Shown piece by piece: positions 14,436 through 28,500 of a stretch of 64,000 bases of DNA. Each line of letters begins with the position of its first letter. Within the stretch, counting starts at the first letter, position 1. This stretch comes from Hormiphora californensis. Taxonomy: Eukaryota; Ctenophora; Tentaculata; Cydippida; Pleurobrachiidae. A program made the position numbers and the translations under genes. The stretch covers positions 849,011-913,010 of the forward strand of contig CM035350.1 in the NCBI GenBank assembly GCA_020137815.1. The letters are read 5' to 3'. Below the pieces are notes generated by a model. It ran no database searches. It worked only from the letters and a program-made list of their open reading frames with translations, and was not told the DNA's origin.

Positions 14436-17400
14436 TCAGATGTTAAGGAGGGGATCATCTTCATCAGAACCCTGTACTCCTATTGCTTTCTCCAGGATGT
14501 TCCTCTTGCGACGGAACAGTGCCACAATAAAGCCAACCACATAGACCTGTTTTGAACACGATAAGAATGGGGGATACTAACGTGTTGGGCAAAAAAAATG
14601 TCCCCCCTAGACTAGCATAGTTCCAGATATCGTAGAGCTCTAAAATTTTACACAGTTACTCTATGGGACAAATAAATAAGTTCCACAAAATTTCAGACTT
14701 TTAGCTCAAAGTTCATTTTTTTGATCGGAATGAACATTGTTATTCATTCCAAAAAACATGATTTTTCGGTCCAGAAGCCAAGCAATTGTCTTTGGCTCTC
14801 GATTTTCTTTCAAATGCGACCAAGAAAAGCCAAAACGGACAACCACAAGGCACACAGTGGTCATGTTTCTGACAGTTAGTCAGGTCATGTGATCCCCACC
14901 GAATCGTGTAATTTATTCAGAATTGCTAATCAGGCTTAATGGTGGAGAATCACGTATCACAGCTGCTAATGAGGGATGACGATGACTATTGGTCATGAGA
15001 TCCGAAGCTCATTAACAAGTGGCCTTTTTACCCAAGTGCTCCCGAATCACATGTCGCTTTTTCGATACACATCCCTGTGATACGTGATTCTTCCCCACTA
15101 AGCCTGATTAGCAACTCACGATTCGATGGGGATCACATGACCTGACTAACTGTCAGAAACATGACCACTGTGTGCCTTGTGGTTGTCCGTTTTAGCTTTT
15201 CTTGGTCGCATTTGAAAGAAAATCGAGAGCCAAAGACAATTGCTTGGCTTCTGGACCGAAAAATCATGTTTTTTGGAATGAATAACAATGTTCATTCCGA
15301 TCAAAAAAATGAACTTTGAGCTAAAAGTCTGAAATTTTGTGGAACTTATTTATTTGTCCCATAGAGTAACTGTGTAAAATTTTAGAGCTCTACGATATCT
15401 GGAACTATGCTAGTCTAGGGGGGACATTTTTTTTGCCCAACACGTTAGTATTTGAAGGGCCCCCCTTGAAGGGAGATCTCATGACTATCAGGAAACGTGT
15501 GAAGGGTGGTGTGGGTGGAATGAGGTTCACAAGGGGGATACAGGTTAAATAACCCCTTATTAAACGTACCACAACAAAAGCAGCGATGAGATAGGTAACG
15601 ATGGCCCCGTAGAGGTTAGCATGTAGTGTGAACCGTGCAATAATAGAGGCAAACTGTGTCAGCTGGCAATCTCCTGTCAGGGGGATATTATATTAGTTCC
15701 ATATTTGGGGGGGGGGGCAATAAAGTCCCGGTCATCTCTCTCTACCGGAATCAAACTAGAATATTCTTACCCGGGGGAGCGTGGTTATCACAGGGCACTA
15801 CAGTCACGTTCCCTGTTCCGTTCCTGTAGTGCTGACTACCATACGTTGCATACGTGGGGAGCGCCACTAGCACCACCTGAGGAGAAGGGTAAATTAGGTG
15901 GGGTCTCAAAATGTTGGGCTTTACAAAGTGGACTCATTTGCCCCTACAATGTCCTAAAACCTATGTTAGCCATGGTACATCCAGTTACCTGGTTGAGTGC
16001 GACCATGGCACAGCTGAATAGTCCAGAGAGGATGAGTAGACCCTGGGGCATGGTCCGGTGGGGTACCACTTCGAACACCTGAATACATGAAGATTGGGTG
16101 ATGGGTCACATGGGGGAATGCTTGTACCTTAGTCCTGACTAAGCCCGGTATGAGACGAGAAATAAGATCATTGGAAGTAACAATTGAAAAGGGAACTTTT
16201 GTATCGGTGTTCAATTCCCCCTGAATGAGTACCTTGACCCAAAAGAACCAGATGCCAATCCTCCTGATCCCGTTGACAGTACAGGCAGCCACATAGAACA
16301 CTAGTAGGGTGATGAGAACATAATCAATGGGGAAGATGTGTTGGGCCTCAGTCAGGATAAAATTCATTGGGTTGTAGTGGTAGTGGGTGGCAGAGAGAAA
16401 GTAGCCCATGGTGAAGTTAGAGTAGACAAACTTATCAGCACTGCATGTAGGGGGAGGGATAGTTAGTTAGCTTTTGTGTACGTGGCTATTTCTCTATCGA
16501 TGACTCTCTTAGCCAAATGCCTCGTCATCGAACTAGTGAGATTAGTTTCCATGCTACTGAATTAGAGATATCAGTACAAACCACACCACTACTTACAGGG
16601 TAACGCCAAGGGAGGACATGAAGGCGATAGAGAGGAGAAGTAGAACTATCCCCAGTACAATGGAGAAGGGACGTAGAAAGATCTGGATCTTAGTCCAACA
16701 ACTCTGTCTCTCAGAATCAAGAAGTCTCTCCAACTCGTTATACCTGTGCTTATCCTGGGAGTGGGAGAATGAGTTTTGAAGTGTGCTTATTAGAAATAGA
16801 ATTAACTTCATTCGTAATTAAGTCCTCTTATTTCCAGCTGCATATCTATTATCTTACCGCTCGTAGTTTCTCCATCCTTCTCCTATCGGCAGGGATCATA
16901 GGTCGACCGTCAGCGTATTTAGATACCAGCAATCTCTCCTCCTCATCTCTCACTATCCTGTTACAGTTCAACTTCTCCAGTTCCTTCGCTGCACTGCCCC
17001 GAGCCTTTATGAAGTTGAGGGGGAAGGCAGAGAGACCATATGCTGTGTAGAGGATGAATACAAAGAGACCCATCACTGTGCAGACAGAGATGGTTGTAGA
17101 CAGGGCTGCCTCCACACCTGGGGAGATAGAAGGGGATAGGAAACTGTAGCAGTCAAACGTAACAATGATTATATAGTCACATGTGTAATACAAAGGACCT
17201 GGAACCTGTGAAAAGGAATCTTCTCCTGACGAGAGCTCTTACCTCGTTCCTTGATCTGATCTCCCAGATATTTCAGATCATCAATAGTAGTCCCATTAGT
17301 GTTGGGTATACTACCGAACTGAATGAAGGCTCCACACAGGAGGAGGGCTGATACAAGGAAGATGAAGCAGGCAGAGTATTTGAATGCAGTACAACATCTC

Positions 17401-18794
17401 TCAGCTACTGGTACATCCTCATCCGCATCTCCTGAGAGGGAGAGGGGTTGTTCTATCTAGATATCTAGTGTGGGGTTGCTGTATCTAGACAGTTGGTACA
17501 ACCAAGGGAAGGAGTGGGAATATGTAGTGATATAAACAACAATCAGTAATCAAGGCATGGTACAAAACTTCCTTTCCCAACATCGGAGCAGTGTAGTAGA
17601 AGAAGCCTAGGTAGGTCAGTACTAGGGTTCATAATTTGATTGGTATAGTAGTCTACTAGATAGGGTGGAGCAGCAGCAGTGGTAGTAGCACTAGCATAAA
17701 CCACAACTCACAATCAGACATACAAATTATTTACCCCTCTATAACAGTGGAGTCGGTTACAGTAAAACATGTGAATTGCTATCTTTACTTGGAAAGATAG
17801 AGAACTACTAGTATATAGCTAGAACTACAGATGGGAAATTAACCCCCACACACCTATAGAACCACTATACCACACATGTGTGTTAGACAGCTAATATTAC
17901 CTTCCTCGAAGAAGAAGTAGGAGAATGGAAGGAGTATGAAGATTGAGAATGTAAGGAGTGTGTAACATGTGTAGTACGTGTACAGGACACTGTTGTTTAT
18001 CTGCTGTCTAGTACTGTTATCTGCAGCCCATTCCTATATGGAAATGTGAGGGTTACAAATCCATCTTCTGTTCAAATCGGTGTTATCAATTTAGCCCGGT
18101 GCGGAGAGGACGGTCTTATATGACTATGAGACAATATGCGAAGAGCCATATTATCATGTGAAAGGTAAAATTCACTAAAATAAAGTTGTAAAACTCTCAA
18201 GTAAAAAGGGTGCTCTCCATAACTCACCCTCCAGGTTCCATTGCTGTATTTCTGGTAACTGGTCATGAATACATCAACAGGGAGTAGCAGCACTGAGATT
18301 AGGACCAGGACACAGGTTAGGATGCTGATGATCCGGGGTCCCACATCTGTGTAGGCTGCATGGCCATATCGGACTATGTACACCCATACCACAATCAAAC
18401 TTAGCTGGGGGAGTGTGGTGTTAGCTGGGGGTGGAGAGCGGGGTTGTATTAGCAGAATATAATAACTGAGAGGATGGGATGTTATACACAACACAAAGTG
18501 TAAATAATTAATAACGCACACAGTAACAACGCAACTAACTCTCTGCCCCCGCATAACGGAACCGCAACACTCTCTTACCAGGAAGAAACATATTGTATGT
18601 ACTTGCATAAAATGCTGCGAGAACAATTAAAGTCAAACTAACCAGCTACTGGCTACAACTCACATGTTACTAAGTACAATGTAGCAAGAACAGTTTCTAC
18701 TCACCAGAATGATGGCCCCGTATGTTGAGGTGCTACCAATAAATAGTTCCCAGGGTATTTTGATGGTATCATTGAACCCTGACACTCCCTCCAT
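14436..18794 (-). CDS. LMBRD1: lysosomal cobalamin transporter-like LMBR1-domain protein
   Basis: Eleven exons: 18794-18705, 18404-18228, 18033-17901, 17431-17243, 17117-16858, 16754-16597, 16440-16233, 16078-15989, 15876-15771, 15673-15570 and 14546-14436 (TGA). Their sum is 1626 nt, 541 residues; human LMBRD1 is 540. Matching landmarks in order are SVLLLPVDVFMTSY, PFSYFFFEE, TAYGLSAFPLNFIK, DGRPMIPADRR, FPIDYVLI, IRRIGIWFFW and PTYATYGSQHY. About nine hydrophobic segments are visible. Family role: export of cobalamin from the lysosome with ABCD4. The C-terminus ends SDEDDPLLNI, with an acidic dileucine-like DDPLL resembling a lysosomal sorting signal (inference). A large palindromic element occupies the last intron. 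Confidence 0.95.
14577..15448. mobile_element. 872-bp foldback element (TA target site)
   Basis: Nearly perfect inverted repeat. The left arm from 14577 (CTAACGTGTTGGGC...) to about 14982 matches the reverse complement of about 15073-15448, leaving a loop of roughly 90 bp. It is flanked by TA on both sides (14575-14576, 15449-15450), as for Tc1/mariner-type MITEs. No ORF of note. Inserted in the last intron of LMBRD1. Confidence 0.85.
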
Positions 18795-19254
18795 CACTAC
18801 TACATAGTAATGTTAGTGATTAGTGGGAATTAGGGGAAGGGGATTTAGGGAAAGAAACCGGGTGGTTTGGTAGCTGAGGTGCCCAAGGGATGGGTACAAG
18901 AGGTGGATACGAAAAGGTGGTCTACATATGAATCATAGTATGATTCTAAAGCACAACCATTTGGAAAAGAAATGGAGCGGAGAGAAAGGGGGGGGGGTGG
19001 AGATTAGTAAAACAGTAAAAACACTGCCACCTTGTACAAAATGTTTATAAAGCCCAAAATATGAAAATAAAATGTGAAAACCCATATATCATGTCATTTT
19101 AAAATATATATCAAAATAATAAACTCAATAAATAATAAACCGCTGTTAGAAATAAAGATATGTAAAAGATTTATAAAGTTTTCTCGACATAGGTACAAAA
19201 TAAACTAAAGATATTTTTCTAAACTATCATCTAACCAGCTCAGCTGGTGTTACA
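18795..19254. other. short intergenic region, AT-rich
   Basis: Upstream of the LMBRD1-like start (promoter side) and downstream of the PLOD-like stop. AT-rich with a G9 run at 18988-18997. Nothing else supported. Confidence 0.5.
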
Positions 19255-19264
19255 AAGCTACATA

Positions 19265-19530
19265 TTATCTAGTACTCATCTAGTACTCATCTAGTACTGA
19301 TCTAGTACTCATTTAGTACTCATCTAGTACTCATCTAGTACTCATTTAGTACTCATCTAGTACTCATCTAGTACTCATCTAGTACTCATCTAGTACTCAT
19401 CTAGTACTCATCTAGTACTCATCTAGTACTAATCTAGTACTCATCTAGTACTAATCTAGTACTCATCTAGTACTCATCTAGTACTCATCTAGTACTCATC
19501 TAGTACTCATCTAGTACTCATCTAGTACTC
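19265..19530. repeat. 11-bp minisatellite built on the stop codon of the PLOD-like gene
   Basis: About 24 copies of the 11-mer CATCTAGTACT (minus strand AGTACTAGATG). The gene's last sense codons and stop (GAT GAG TAC TAG on the minus strand) are themselves the first copy, so the array starts at the stop codon and extends through the 3' UTR. Confidence 0.9.
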
Positions 19531-22500
19531 ATCGGGGTCGAATGAAGCTGATAGGTAGAGAAACATGCCAGTAGTGGGGTGGATAGGTTTAGCGGTGTGG
19601 GTCACTCTACCAGGGAACAACAGGATATCTCCAACCTCAACATCTTCAACTGTACAGTTCTGCCGGTAGAACGAGAACCTCTCCTTCTCACTGGGAAAGG
19701 AGGAGGATGTTAGAACTCGATAAACAAGATACAAGGGCATTGATTGAATGGGGACTGGTAACTAGGATTACGGTGATTGGTAATTAGAATGGTAACTAGA
19801 ATGGGATGACTAATAATTAGAACGATAACTATAGAACAGTGACATACTCTTCTTGGTAGGGGTTATTAAGAGGCATAATCAGCTGGTAGGCAGCAGGATT
19901 TCCAGTTAACTGTCGTGATCCTTCACTTCCCTCAACCTGATGAGATAATAAATAGGACTAGAAGGGAAACAAAACAAAACAAAACAAAGGAGGAAGGAAA
20001 GGGGCCGTACCTCGTGTATCCTCAGATCGTATAGTTTGTGTTTGGGTGTGTATTGATGGAATAGGTCACTGATCACATGAGTAGAAAGCCTCATTAACAC
20101 ATCAACCAATGTCGTGTTATAGGGAGTCTGTCTGAGGGACACAGGGAGGGTGTTTAGAATGAATTAGAGCATACTAACATCCAAATCAACTCACTCTAAA
20201 TCATATCCGGGGCGTTGATATTTCTCTGGTTTCTCCTGATATCCTACAATCTTAGAACCGAGGGCAGCCACCAGATCCTTTCCAAAGTTTTCCTTCAAAA
20301 CACCGCTAGCTTTGTGGATGTGAGCACTACAGCTCGTCTTGACAAAATCTTCTGTCTTAGGAACCTGGAGAAGAAGTTGGATCAGAGGACAAGAAGTTGT
20401 CGAATCAAAACTGGACATGTGTCAGGTTGCATGTGTGATAGGAACTGCGTGTGTGTAGAGTTTACCAGCGCGCGCACTATCACGTGACACCCCCTCTTGT
20501 GAAGGGTTCAGAGATCGCGCGCGGCTCACTAACTCAACCCAACTGTGACAATGGGGCACAACATGTCTCTACGGAAAACATGGAATATGCCACGCACACA
20601 ATTTTACCTTGAGTATGTACTTAGTTTCCCAGTCCTGTGTGGCATTCCTATAGAACAGGAGGTCATTAAGAGTTGACGGCTCTTTCAGCCAACCCCAGGG
20701 TCTCTCATTACTGAGAAACATTGGTACAGAGTGCTCGTGTAGAGATTTACACAGTGATATCTCAGGGTCAAAGTGGCTGCTGTCATACACCTCCCAATCC
20801 CGCATAGAGAGAGCCACAGAACGGGTCACCAGGTACATATTACGGGTACAAGATACGGGGAATACACCACGGACCTGAAATAGAAGGGATGTTAGGGGTT
20901 AAAGCCAATAAAACACCTTTATTCAGCCTTGGTACCCTTGCTATTTCCCATCTCATTTCAAGGGTTTTACCCCAGACAAGCTCAAGGGGGAACCTGCACG
21001 TGCAAAAGGTACTCCAAGCCCCATGTAACCATAGCTACAGTGGCACACATTAAAGGGTAAGGGACCTTTTGTAGCCGCACGTGCATCATTTCTCTTTGTT
21101 TCTGCTGTTGTTTTGTCTTGTCTCTCTGATCTCTCATCCAAGATCCGACCATGCCACCATCACACAACTTCAAAATTACACAGAGGAACCATTTCAAGGT
21201 AAGAAAAGGATCAATAACAGCACATTCTCAACCAATTTAAATCACGAGTTTCAAATCCCGCTTTGATTCAGCAATCAGCTCAATAGCTCTATGATGTGTT
21301 ATCCTACACTAATCTGATCTATAATCATCTCAGGAAAGGAGCATCAAGTGGAACATCAAGTGGAACATCAAGTGGAATACCAAGTGGAACATCAAGTGAG
21401 ATCCCGATCAATAACTTCATCAAACCTCTGGAATTCATCAAACAGATATGTGAACATTTTTATTCAGATGGGGGGGTCCAATGTTTTTGTTTTTTTGGCG
21501 CGATTAAAATTAAGATGATGATTCAAAAAGTAAAAAAAACCCATGTACCAATCCCATTGGGACGCGACAATTACTTCTCAAGCCAGCAGAGTCAATTATT
21601 CATTCTGCTCGGGTTTACAACCCGGAAATCACTAATACAGTCTTGGTAAGTGTCTAGGAATCGGAGAATGTAACTTCACATCGTTGAACAACTTTTATAC
21701 ACCTCAATCTGGCCCAACCAAAATTACTCGAATAATGCTCATAGAGGCATAGCCTAAATACTGTCGTACAGTGAAACATCCAGGCTTGTTTACTTAAACT
21801 TTGACCATTGACCTCCTTCGATTCTTTGAGAGTGAAATCAAAGGACGATCTTTTACAGGGCTCAGAAGCCGACATTTCCAACATACCTACTTCTAAGTTT
21901 TGTTCCCCAGTAGGACTTAGAGTCCTAAAAACAAGTTAGAAAAGTTGGTACACCTTTCCTCTAAGGGTCTAAAAGAGCACTTAGAAGCCAACATTTCTCC
22001 AACTTGTTTTTGGGTTTTCAAAGCCACAAACAAGTTGGAGAAGTTGAATAAAGCAATGATTTACTAGTTTTATTCTGCTTCTAAAACACTGTTTTACTTT
22101 TAAAGTAAGACATATAACAGGCCTGTCTAGTTTTTACCCGACCCTTCTTTGATTCTCTGAGAGTGAAATCAAAGGAGGGTCGGGTATAAACTAACCTCGG
22201 CAGTCCTCACTTCTGACGGTCTTTTAGAGAGCTCAGAAGACGACATTTCCAACAAATTTCTGGGATTTGTTCCCCAGTAGGACTTCGAGTCCTAAAAAAA
22301 GTTGGAAAAGTTGGTACACCTTTCCTCTGAGGGTCTAAAAGAGCACTTAGAAGCAAACATTTCTCCAACTTGTTTTTCCCTGCCCGGGTGAATGCCCGTA
22401 GGGCATCCATCTGTAATCCGGATGATCTTTTTAGCAACAAGTCTGCTCCTTCATAAATCTTTCATCTCACGCTTCGTTGATGCAACAAAAGAAATTATTA

Positions 22501-25500
22501 ACATACATTGTGGTACATTGTGGTATGTAATTACTCACTTATAGCACTTCCTACTTTCACCTGAAATCACCATGGGGGCCCTACAGACATGCCATGAAGT
22601 GGTAGAACATCTTCAAGCATGAAACTACTATCACACAGTTGCAAGCGACTCTAGTTAAGATGAGGTTAAAGTTGAATCACTTGTTAACCAACAAGGGTCT
22701 CCTAAGCAACTGCCTTGGTTACCATAGTAATTGTCTTGGTTACCATAGTAACTGTCTTAGTTACCATAACATCTGCATTGGTTACCATAGCAACTACCTT
22801 AGATACCATAGTAAATATAACATTGCATCAGCCAAAAAATGCTCTTTGATCAAAAAATTCATCGAAAAACCCAGTTTTGAAGCTTAATCATCAATTTTAT
22901 ACCCATTTGTGGCAGGGAAACACCGCATTATGAATACATAATGCAATAATTCTTGTTGAGTTTTCAAAGCCTAAAAACAAATTGGAGAAGTTGAATAAAG
23001 CAATGATTTACTAGTTTTATTCTGCTTCTAAAACACTGTTTTACTTTTACAGTAAGACATCGAGGCCTGTCTAATTTTTACCCGACCCTTCTTTGATTCT
23101 CTGAGAGTGAAATCAAAGGAGGGTCGGGTATAAACTAACCTCGGCAGTCCTCACTTCTGACGGTCTTTTAGAGAGCTCAGAAGACGACATTTCCAACAAA
23201 TTTCTGGGATTTGTTCCCCAGTAGGACTTCGAGTCCTAAAAAAGTTGGAAAAGTTGGTACACCTTTCCTCTGAGGGTCTAAAAGAGCACTTAGAAGCAAA
23301 CATTTCTCCGACTTGTTTTTCCCTGCCCGGGTGAATGCCCGTAGGGCATCCATCTGTAATCCGGATGATCTTTTTAGCAACAAGTCTGCTCCTTCATAAA
23401 TCTTTCATCTCACGCTTCGTTGATGCAACAAAAGAAATTATTAACATACATTGTGGTACATTGTGGTATGTAATTACTCACTTATAGCACTTCCTACTTT
23501 CACCTGAAATCACCATGGGGGCCCTACAGACATGCCATGAAGTGGTAGAACATCTTCAAGCATGAAACTACTATCACACAGTTGCAAGCGACTCTAGTTA
23601 AGATGAGGTTAAAGTTGAATCACTTGTTAACCAACAAGGGTCTCCTAAGCAACTGCCTTGGTTACCATAGTAATTGTCTTGGTTACCATAGTAACTGTCT
23701 TAGTTACCATAACATCTGCATTGGTTACCATAGCAACTACCTTAGATACCATAGTAAATATAACATTGCATCAGCCAAAAAATGCTCTTTGATCAAAAAA
23801 TTCATCGAAAAACCCAGTTTTGAAGCTTAATCATCAATTTTATACCCATTTGTGGCAGGGAAACACCGCATTATGAATACATAATGCAATAATTCTTGTT
23901 GGGTTTTCAAAGCCTAAAAACAAATTGGAGAAGTTGAATAAAGCAATGATTTACTAGTTTTATTCTGCTTCTAAAACACTGTTTTACTTTTACAGTAAGA
24001 CATCGAGGCCTGTCTAATTTTTACCCGACCCTTCTTTGATTCTCTGAGAGTGAAATCAAAGGAGGGTCGGGTATAAACTAACCTCGGCAGTCCTCACTTC
24101 TGACGGTCTTTTAGAGAGCTCAGAAGACGACATTTCCAACAAATTTCTGGGATTTGTTCCCCAGTAGGACTTCGAGTCCTAAAAAACTAAAAACAAGTTG
24201 GAAAAGTCGGTACACCTTTCCTCTGAGGGTCTAAAAGAGCACTTAGAAGCCAACATTTCTCCGACTTGTTTTTGGGTTTTCAAAGCCTAAAAACAAATTG
24301 GAGAAGTGGAATAAAGCAATGATTTACTAGTTTTATTCTGCTTTTAAAACACTGTTTTACTTTTACAGTAAGACATATAACAGGCCTGTCTAGTCATGGC
24401 GCTGGCAAGCGCCCAGGGCCCAATCCTCCCTCCCCCAACCAATATTCCCCTAAATTTATACCCGACCCTTCTTCGATTCTCTGAGAGTGAAATCAAAGGA
24501 GGGTCGGGTATAAACTAACCTCGGCAGTCCTCACTTCTGACGGTCTTTTAGAGAGCTCAGAAGCCGATATTTCCAACTAATATCTGGGTTTTGTTCCCCA
24601 GTAGGACTTCGAGTCCTAAAAAACTAAAAACAAGTTGGAAAAGTTGGTACACCTTTCCTCTGAGGGTCTAAAAGAGCACTTAGAAGCAAACACTTCTCCG
24701 ACTTGTTTTTGGGTTTTCAAAGCCACAAACAAGTTGGAGAAGTGGAATAAAGCAATGATTTACTAGTTTTATTCTGCTTCTAAAACACTGTTTTACTTTT
24801 ACAGTAAGACATATAACAGACCTGTCTAGTTTTTACCCGACCCTTCTTCGATTCTCTGAGAGTGAAATCAAAGGAGGGTCGGGTATAAACTAACCTCGGC
24901 AGTCCTCACTTCTGACGGTCTTTTAGAGAGCTCAGAAGCCGACATTTCCAACAAATTTCTGGGATTGGTTTCCCAAGTGGAAAAGCAGAATAAAGCAATG
25001 ATTTGCTAGTTTTATTCACACATATCAAGCTTTGTACGGGATTATTTCCCAAGGCCCACCATTGAACTAAAAGAGTATTGCTAAAATTTTAGATGTAATT
25101 TTGGAATGGAAACTACTACGTTGCCAAATATGTACTTGAATCACCGAGGCAAAGCGTTACCTTTCACAACTCCAAAAGACTCACAGAGGCAAAGCGTTAC
25201 CTTTCATCTTCTTCTACGAGGACGCTGGCTAACTTGCGAAGCACTAGCCAGTAAGGGGTGGGTGCCATGAGGCTCCCGTTCCCCGTCCTGGGTGATGTGG
25301 CTGGTATGTTGCCAAGCTGCTTACGTTACCTTTCATCACTCTAGTTAGACTCGCAGAGGCAAAACATTACCTTTCATCACTCTAGTTCGCAGAGGAAAAG
25401 CGTTACCTTCCACAACTCCAAAAAGACTCACAGAGGCAAAGCGTTACCATTCATCACTCCAAAAAACTCGCAAAGGCAAAGCGTTACCTTTCATCACTCT

Positions 25501-28500
25501 ATTTAGACTCGCAGAGGCAAAGCGTTACCTTCCACAACTCCAAAAAGACTCACAGAGGCAAAGCGTTACCATTCAATACTCTAGTTAGACTCGCAGAGGC
25601 AAAGCGTTACCTTTCACCATTCAATTCTGGATTTTATGACAGGTTTGGCTTTTTGGTCCTTCTTTTCTATCATCTTGGCAGAAAGACTTGCAAAGGTAAA
25701 GCGTTACCTTTCATCACTCCAAAAAACTCGCAAAGGCAAAGCGTTACCTTTCATCACTCTAGTTAGATTCGCAGAGGCAAAGCGTTACCTTTCATCACTC
25801 TATTTAGACTCGCAGAGGCAAAGCGTTACCTTCCACAACTCCAAAAAGACTCACCGAGGCAAAGCGTTACCATTCATCACTCTAGTTAGACTCGCAGAGG
25901 CAAAGCGTTACCTTTCACCATTCAATTCTGGATTTTATGACAGGTTTGGTTTTTTGGTCCTTCTTTTCTATAATCATCTTGGCAGAAAGACTCGCAGAGG
26001 CAAAGCGTTACCTTTCATCACTCCAAAAAGACTCGCAGAGGCAAAGCGTTACCTTTCATCACTCTAGTTAGATTCGCAGAGGCAAAGCGTTACCTTTCAT
26101 CACTCTATTTAGACTCACAGAGGCAAAGCGTTACCTTCCACAACTCCAAAAAGACTCACAGAGGCAAAGCGTTACCTTTCATCACTCTAAAATACTCGCA
26201 AAGGCAAAGCGTTACCTTTTATCACTCCAAAAAGACTCGCAGAGGCAAAGCGTTACCTTTCACAACTCCAAAAAGACTAGCAGAGGCAAAGCGTTACCTT
26301 TCATCAATCTAGTTAGATTCGCAGAGGCAAAGCGTTACCTTTCACAACTTCAAAAAGACTCGCAGAGGCAAAGCGTTACCTTTCATCACTCCAAAAAGAC
26401 TCGCAGAGGCAAAGCGTTACCTTTCATCACTCTAGTTAGACTCGCAGAGGCAAAGCGTTACCTTTCACCATTCTATTCTGGATTTTATGATAGGTTTGGT
26501 TTTTGGTCCTTTTTTTCTATCATCTTGACAGAAAGACTCGCAGAGGCAAAGCGTTACCTTTCATCACTCCAAAAAGACTCGCAGAGGCAAAAAGTTACCT
26601 TTCATCACTCTAGTTAGACTCGCAGAGGGAAAGCGTTACCTTTCATCACTCTAGGTAGACTCGCAGAGACAAAGCGTTACCTTTCACAACTTCAAAAAGA
26701 CTCGCAGAGGCAAAGCGTTACCTTTCATCACTCCAAAAAGACTCGCAGAGGCAAAGCGTTACCTTTGACCATTTTGAAAATACACGCAGAGGGAAAGCGT
26801 TACCTTTCATCACTCTAGGTAGACTCGCAGAGGCAAAACGTTACCTTTCATAACTCCAAAAAGACTCGCAGAGGCAAAATTTTACCTTTCATTGCTCAAT
26901 TGACAAACTTACACCTTGTCCACACAAAGATGAATATATGTATCATCATTTACACACCAGGATTTATAGATCAGAATACACAGTATGTGCATCTATTTGG
27001 GGGGGGGGGGGGTGGCAAAATTATCGCGAAAAAATTGGATCAAAAACAGCCAGATTAAATAGGCCAAAAAAGCCATAAAAATTGTTCGAGTAAAACTCCG
27101 ATCAAAAAGGCAAAAAGGCCAGATCATAAAACAGCCAGATCAAAAACAGCCAGATTATAAAATAGCCAGATCAAAAACAGCCAGATCAAAAACAGCCAGA
27201 TCATAAAACAGCCAGATCAAAAACAGTCAGATCAAAAAACAGCCAGATCAAAAACAGCCAGATCAAAAACAGCCAGATCAAAAAATTCAGATCAAAAAAC
27301 AGCCAGATCAAAAACAGCCAGATCAAAAACAGCCAGATCAAAACAGCCAGATCCAAAACAGCCAGAACAAAAACAGCCAGATCAAAAAACAGCCAGATCA
27401 AAAAATAGTCAGATCAAAAAAAAGCCAGATAAAAAGAGGCCGAAAAAGCCACAAAAAACTGATCGAGTAAAACTCCGATCAAAAAGGCAAAAAGGCCAGA
27501 TCATAAAACAGCCAGATCAAAAACAGCCAGATCAACAAAAAAAAACAGCCAGATCTAAAAACAGCCAGATCAAAAACGGTCAAAAAGGATAAATGCCAAA
27601 AAATATCGAAACCCCCCCCCCCCCCATATATCCACTTAGTATACAAAGTATCATGATTAGTGATTATGCCCTATGAACTTTTCGAAGGATGAATTTGTTA
27701 CGAGTTGGTGCTCGTCGGTTACGACACTAAGAGGAGCTTCTAAAATAATGTCATTTCACAATGTTGAAATATCAAGTTTTGTAAGGGATTCTATCCCAAC
27801 TAAAGATCGGAGCAGTGATAACCAAGTTAGTGATAACCAAGTGCGTCCTAAAGTTCAGGAAAAGGTGGGTATGGTAAGTATGGTGAGTATCTTGCTGATT
27901 GATTGTTATCTGATATTGATTGCTATTCCGATGATCTCTATACCAATCTTTGATTGTGATGAGTGAGGGCATCCACCAATGCAGTACACTCCGCTGGGGC
28001 TGGACAGATCTTGAGATAAACAGAGTTTAGGGATCTGGACCCCTAAACTTTGTTTATGTCATCCTCTGGCCAGCACCAGTTAGTATACTGCATCGGTGGG
28101 TGTAAACTACACCTCAGGGTCCCAATGACTGAGCACAATCACAACTCCATAACTAATCCAGCTATGATCTAACACTCACACTTTCAGAGAAGATATTGTC
28201 GTAGTCCCCTGAGCGGGTGTAACTCCAAGATAACAGATCGTATCCTCCCCAGAAATTACTCCAAGCTGTACCATCGTTCTTTTTCACTGTGTAGAGGAAA
28301 ACTATTAGGAGAATTAAATACCAGAGACACAGCTGGAAACAAGTTGAAATGTTAGAAAGCTGTCAAAGTTCTGAAGATAACAAAAATATTGAAGCTAAAG
28401 CGGATCGGTTCTTCTGATTCTAAATTTTAATGATTTCTTTCTGCTAGTTTATTACACTGGCAAAACAAAACTTGAGTTCAATACTTTTGTCAGTAAAACT

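Larger units (their letters stand above)
21811..25020. repeat. tandem block array with hairpin core, about 943-bp and about 370-440-bp units
   Basis: Units contain a conserved palindrome: TACCCGACCCTTCTTTGATT, a short loop with CTCTGAGAGTG, then AATCAAAGGAGGGTCGGGTA. It appears near 22135, 23080, 24023, 24462 and 24833, with a degenerate copy near 21811. Two adjacent 943-bp units (about 22130-23070 and 23073-24013) are almost identical and each contains a PLE-type insertion. Later units lack the insertion and show the empty site. Located in the large PLOD-like intron. Confidence 0.85.

Noticed and set aside
22639-22887. 82-codon frames duplicated at 22639 and 23582 (GYHSNCL repeats)
   Set aside because: They come from the repeated GGTTACCATAGTAACTG motif inside the short non-autonomous element; identity of the two copies reflects a tandem duplication, not selection.
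25636-26067. Plus-strand 143-codon frame with KRYLSSL repeats
   Set aside because: Falls entirely within the 37-bp minisatellite and has no start context or homology.
27201-27401. Minus-strand hydrophobic repeat protein (IWLFLIWLF)
   Set aside because: Produced by the 15-bp CAGCCAGATCAAAAA minisatellite; unit length is a multiple of three, so a frame stays open by default.
19265-27600. CRISPR array
   Set aside because: Repeats are directly adjacent or have repetitive spacers, no cas genes, eukaryotic gene context.
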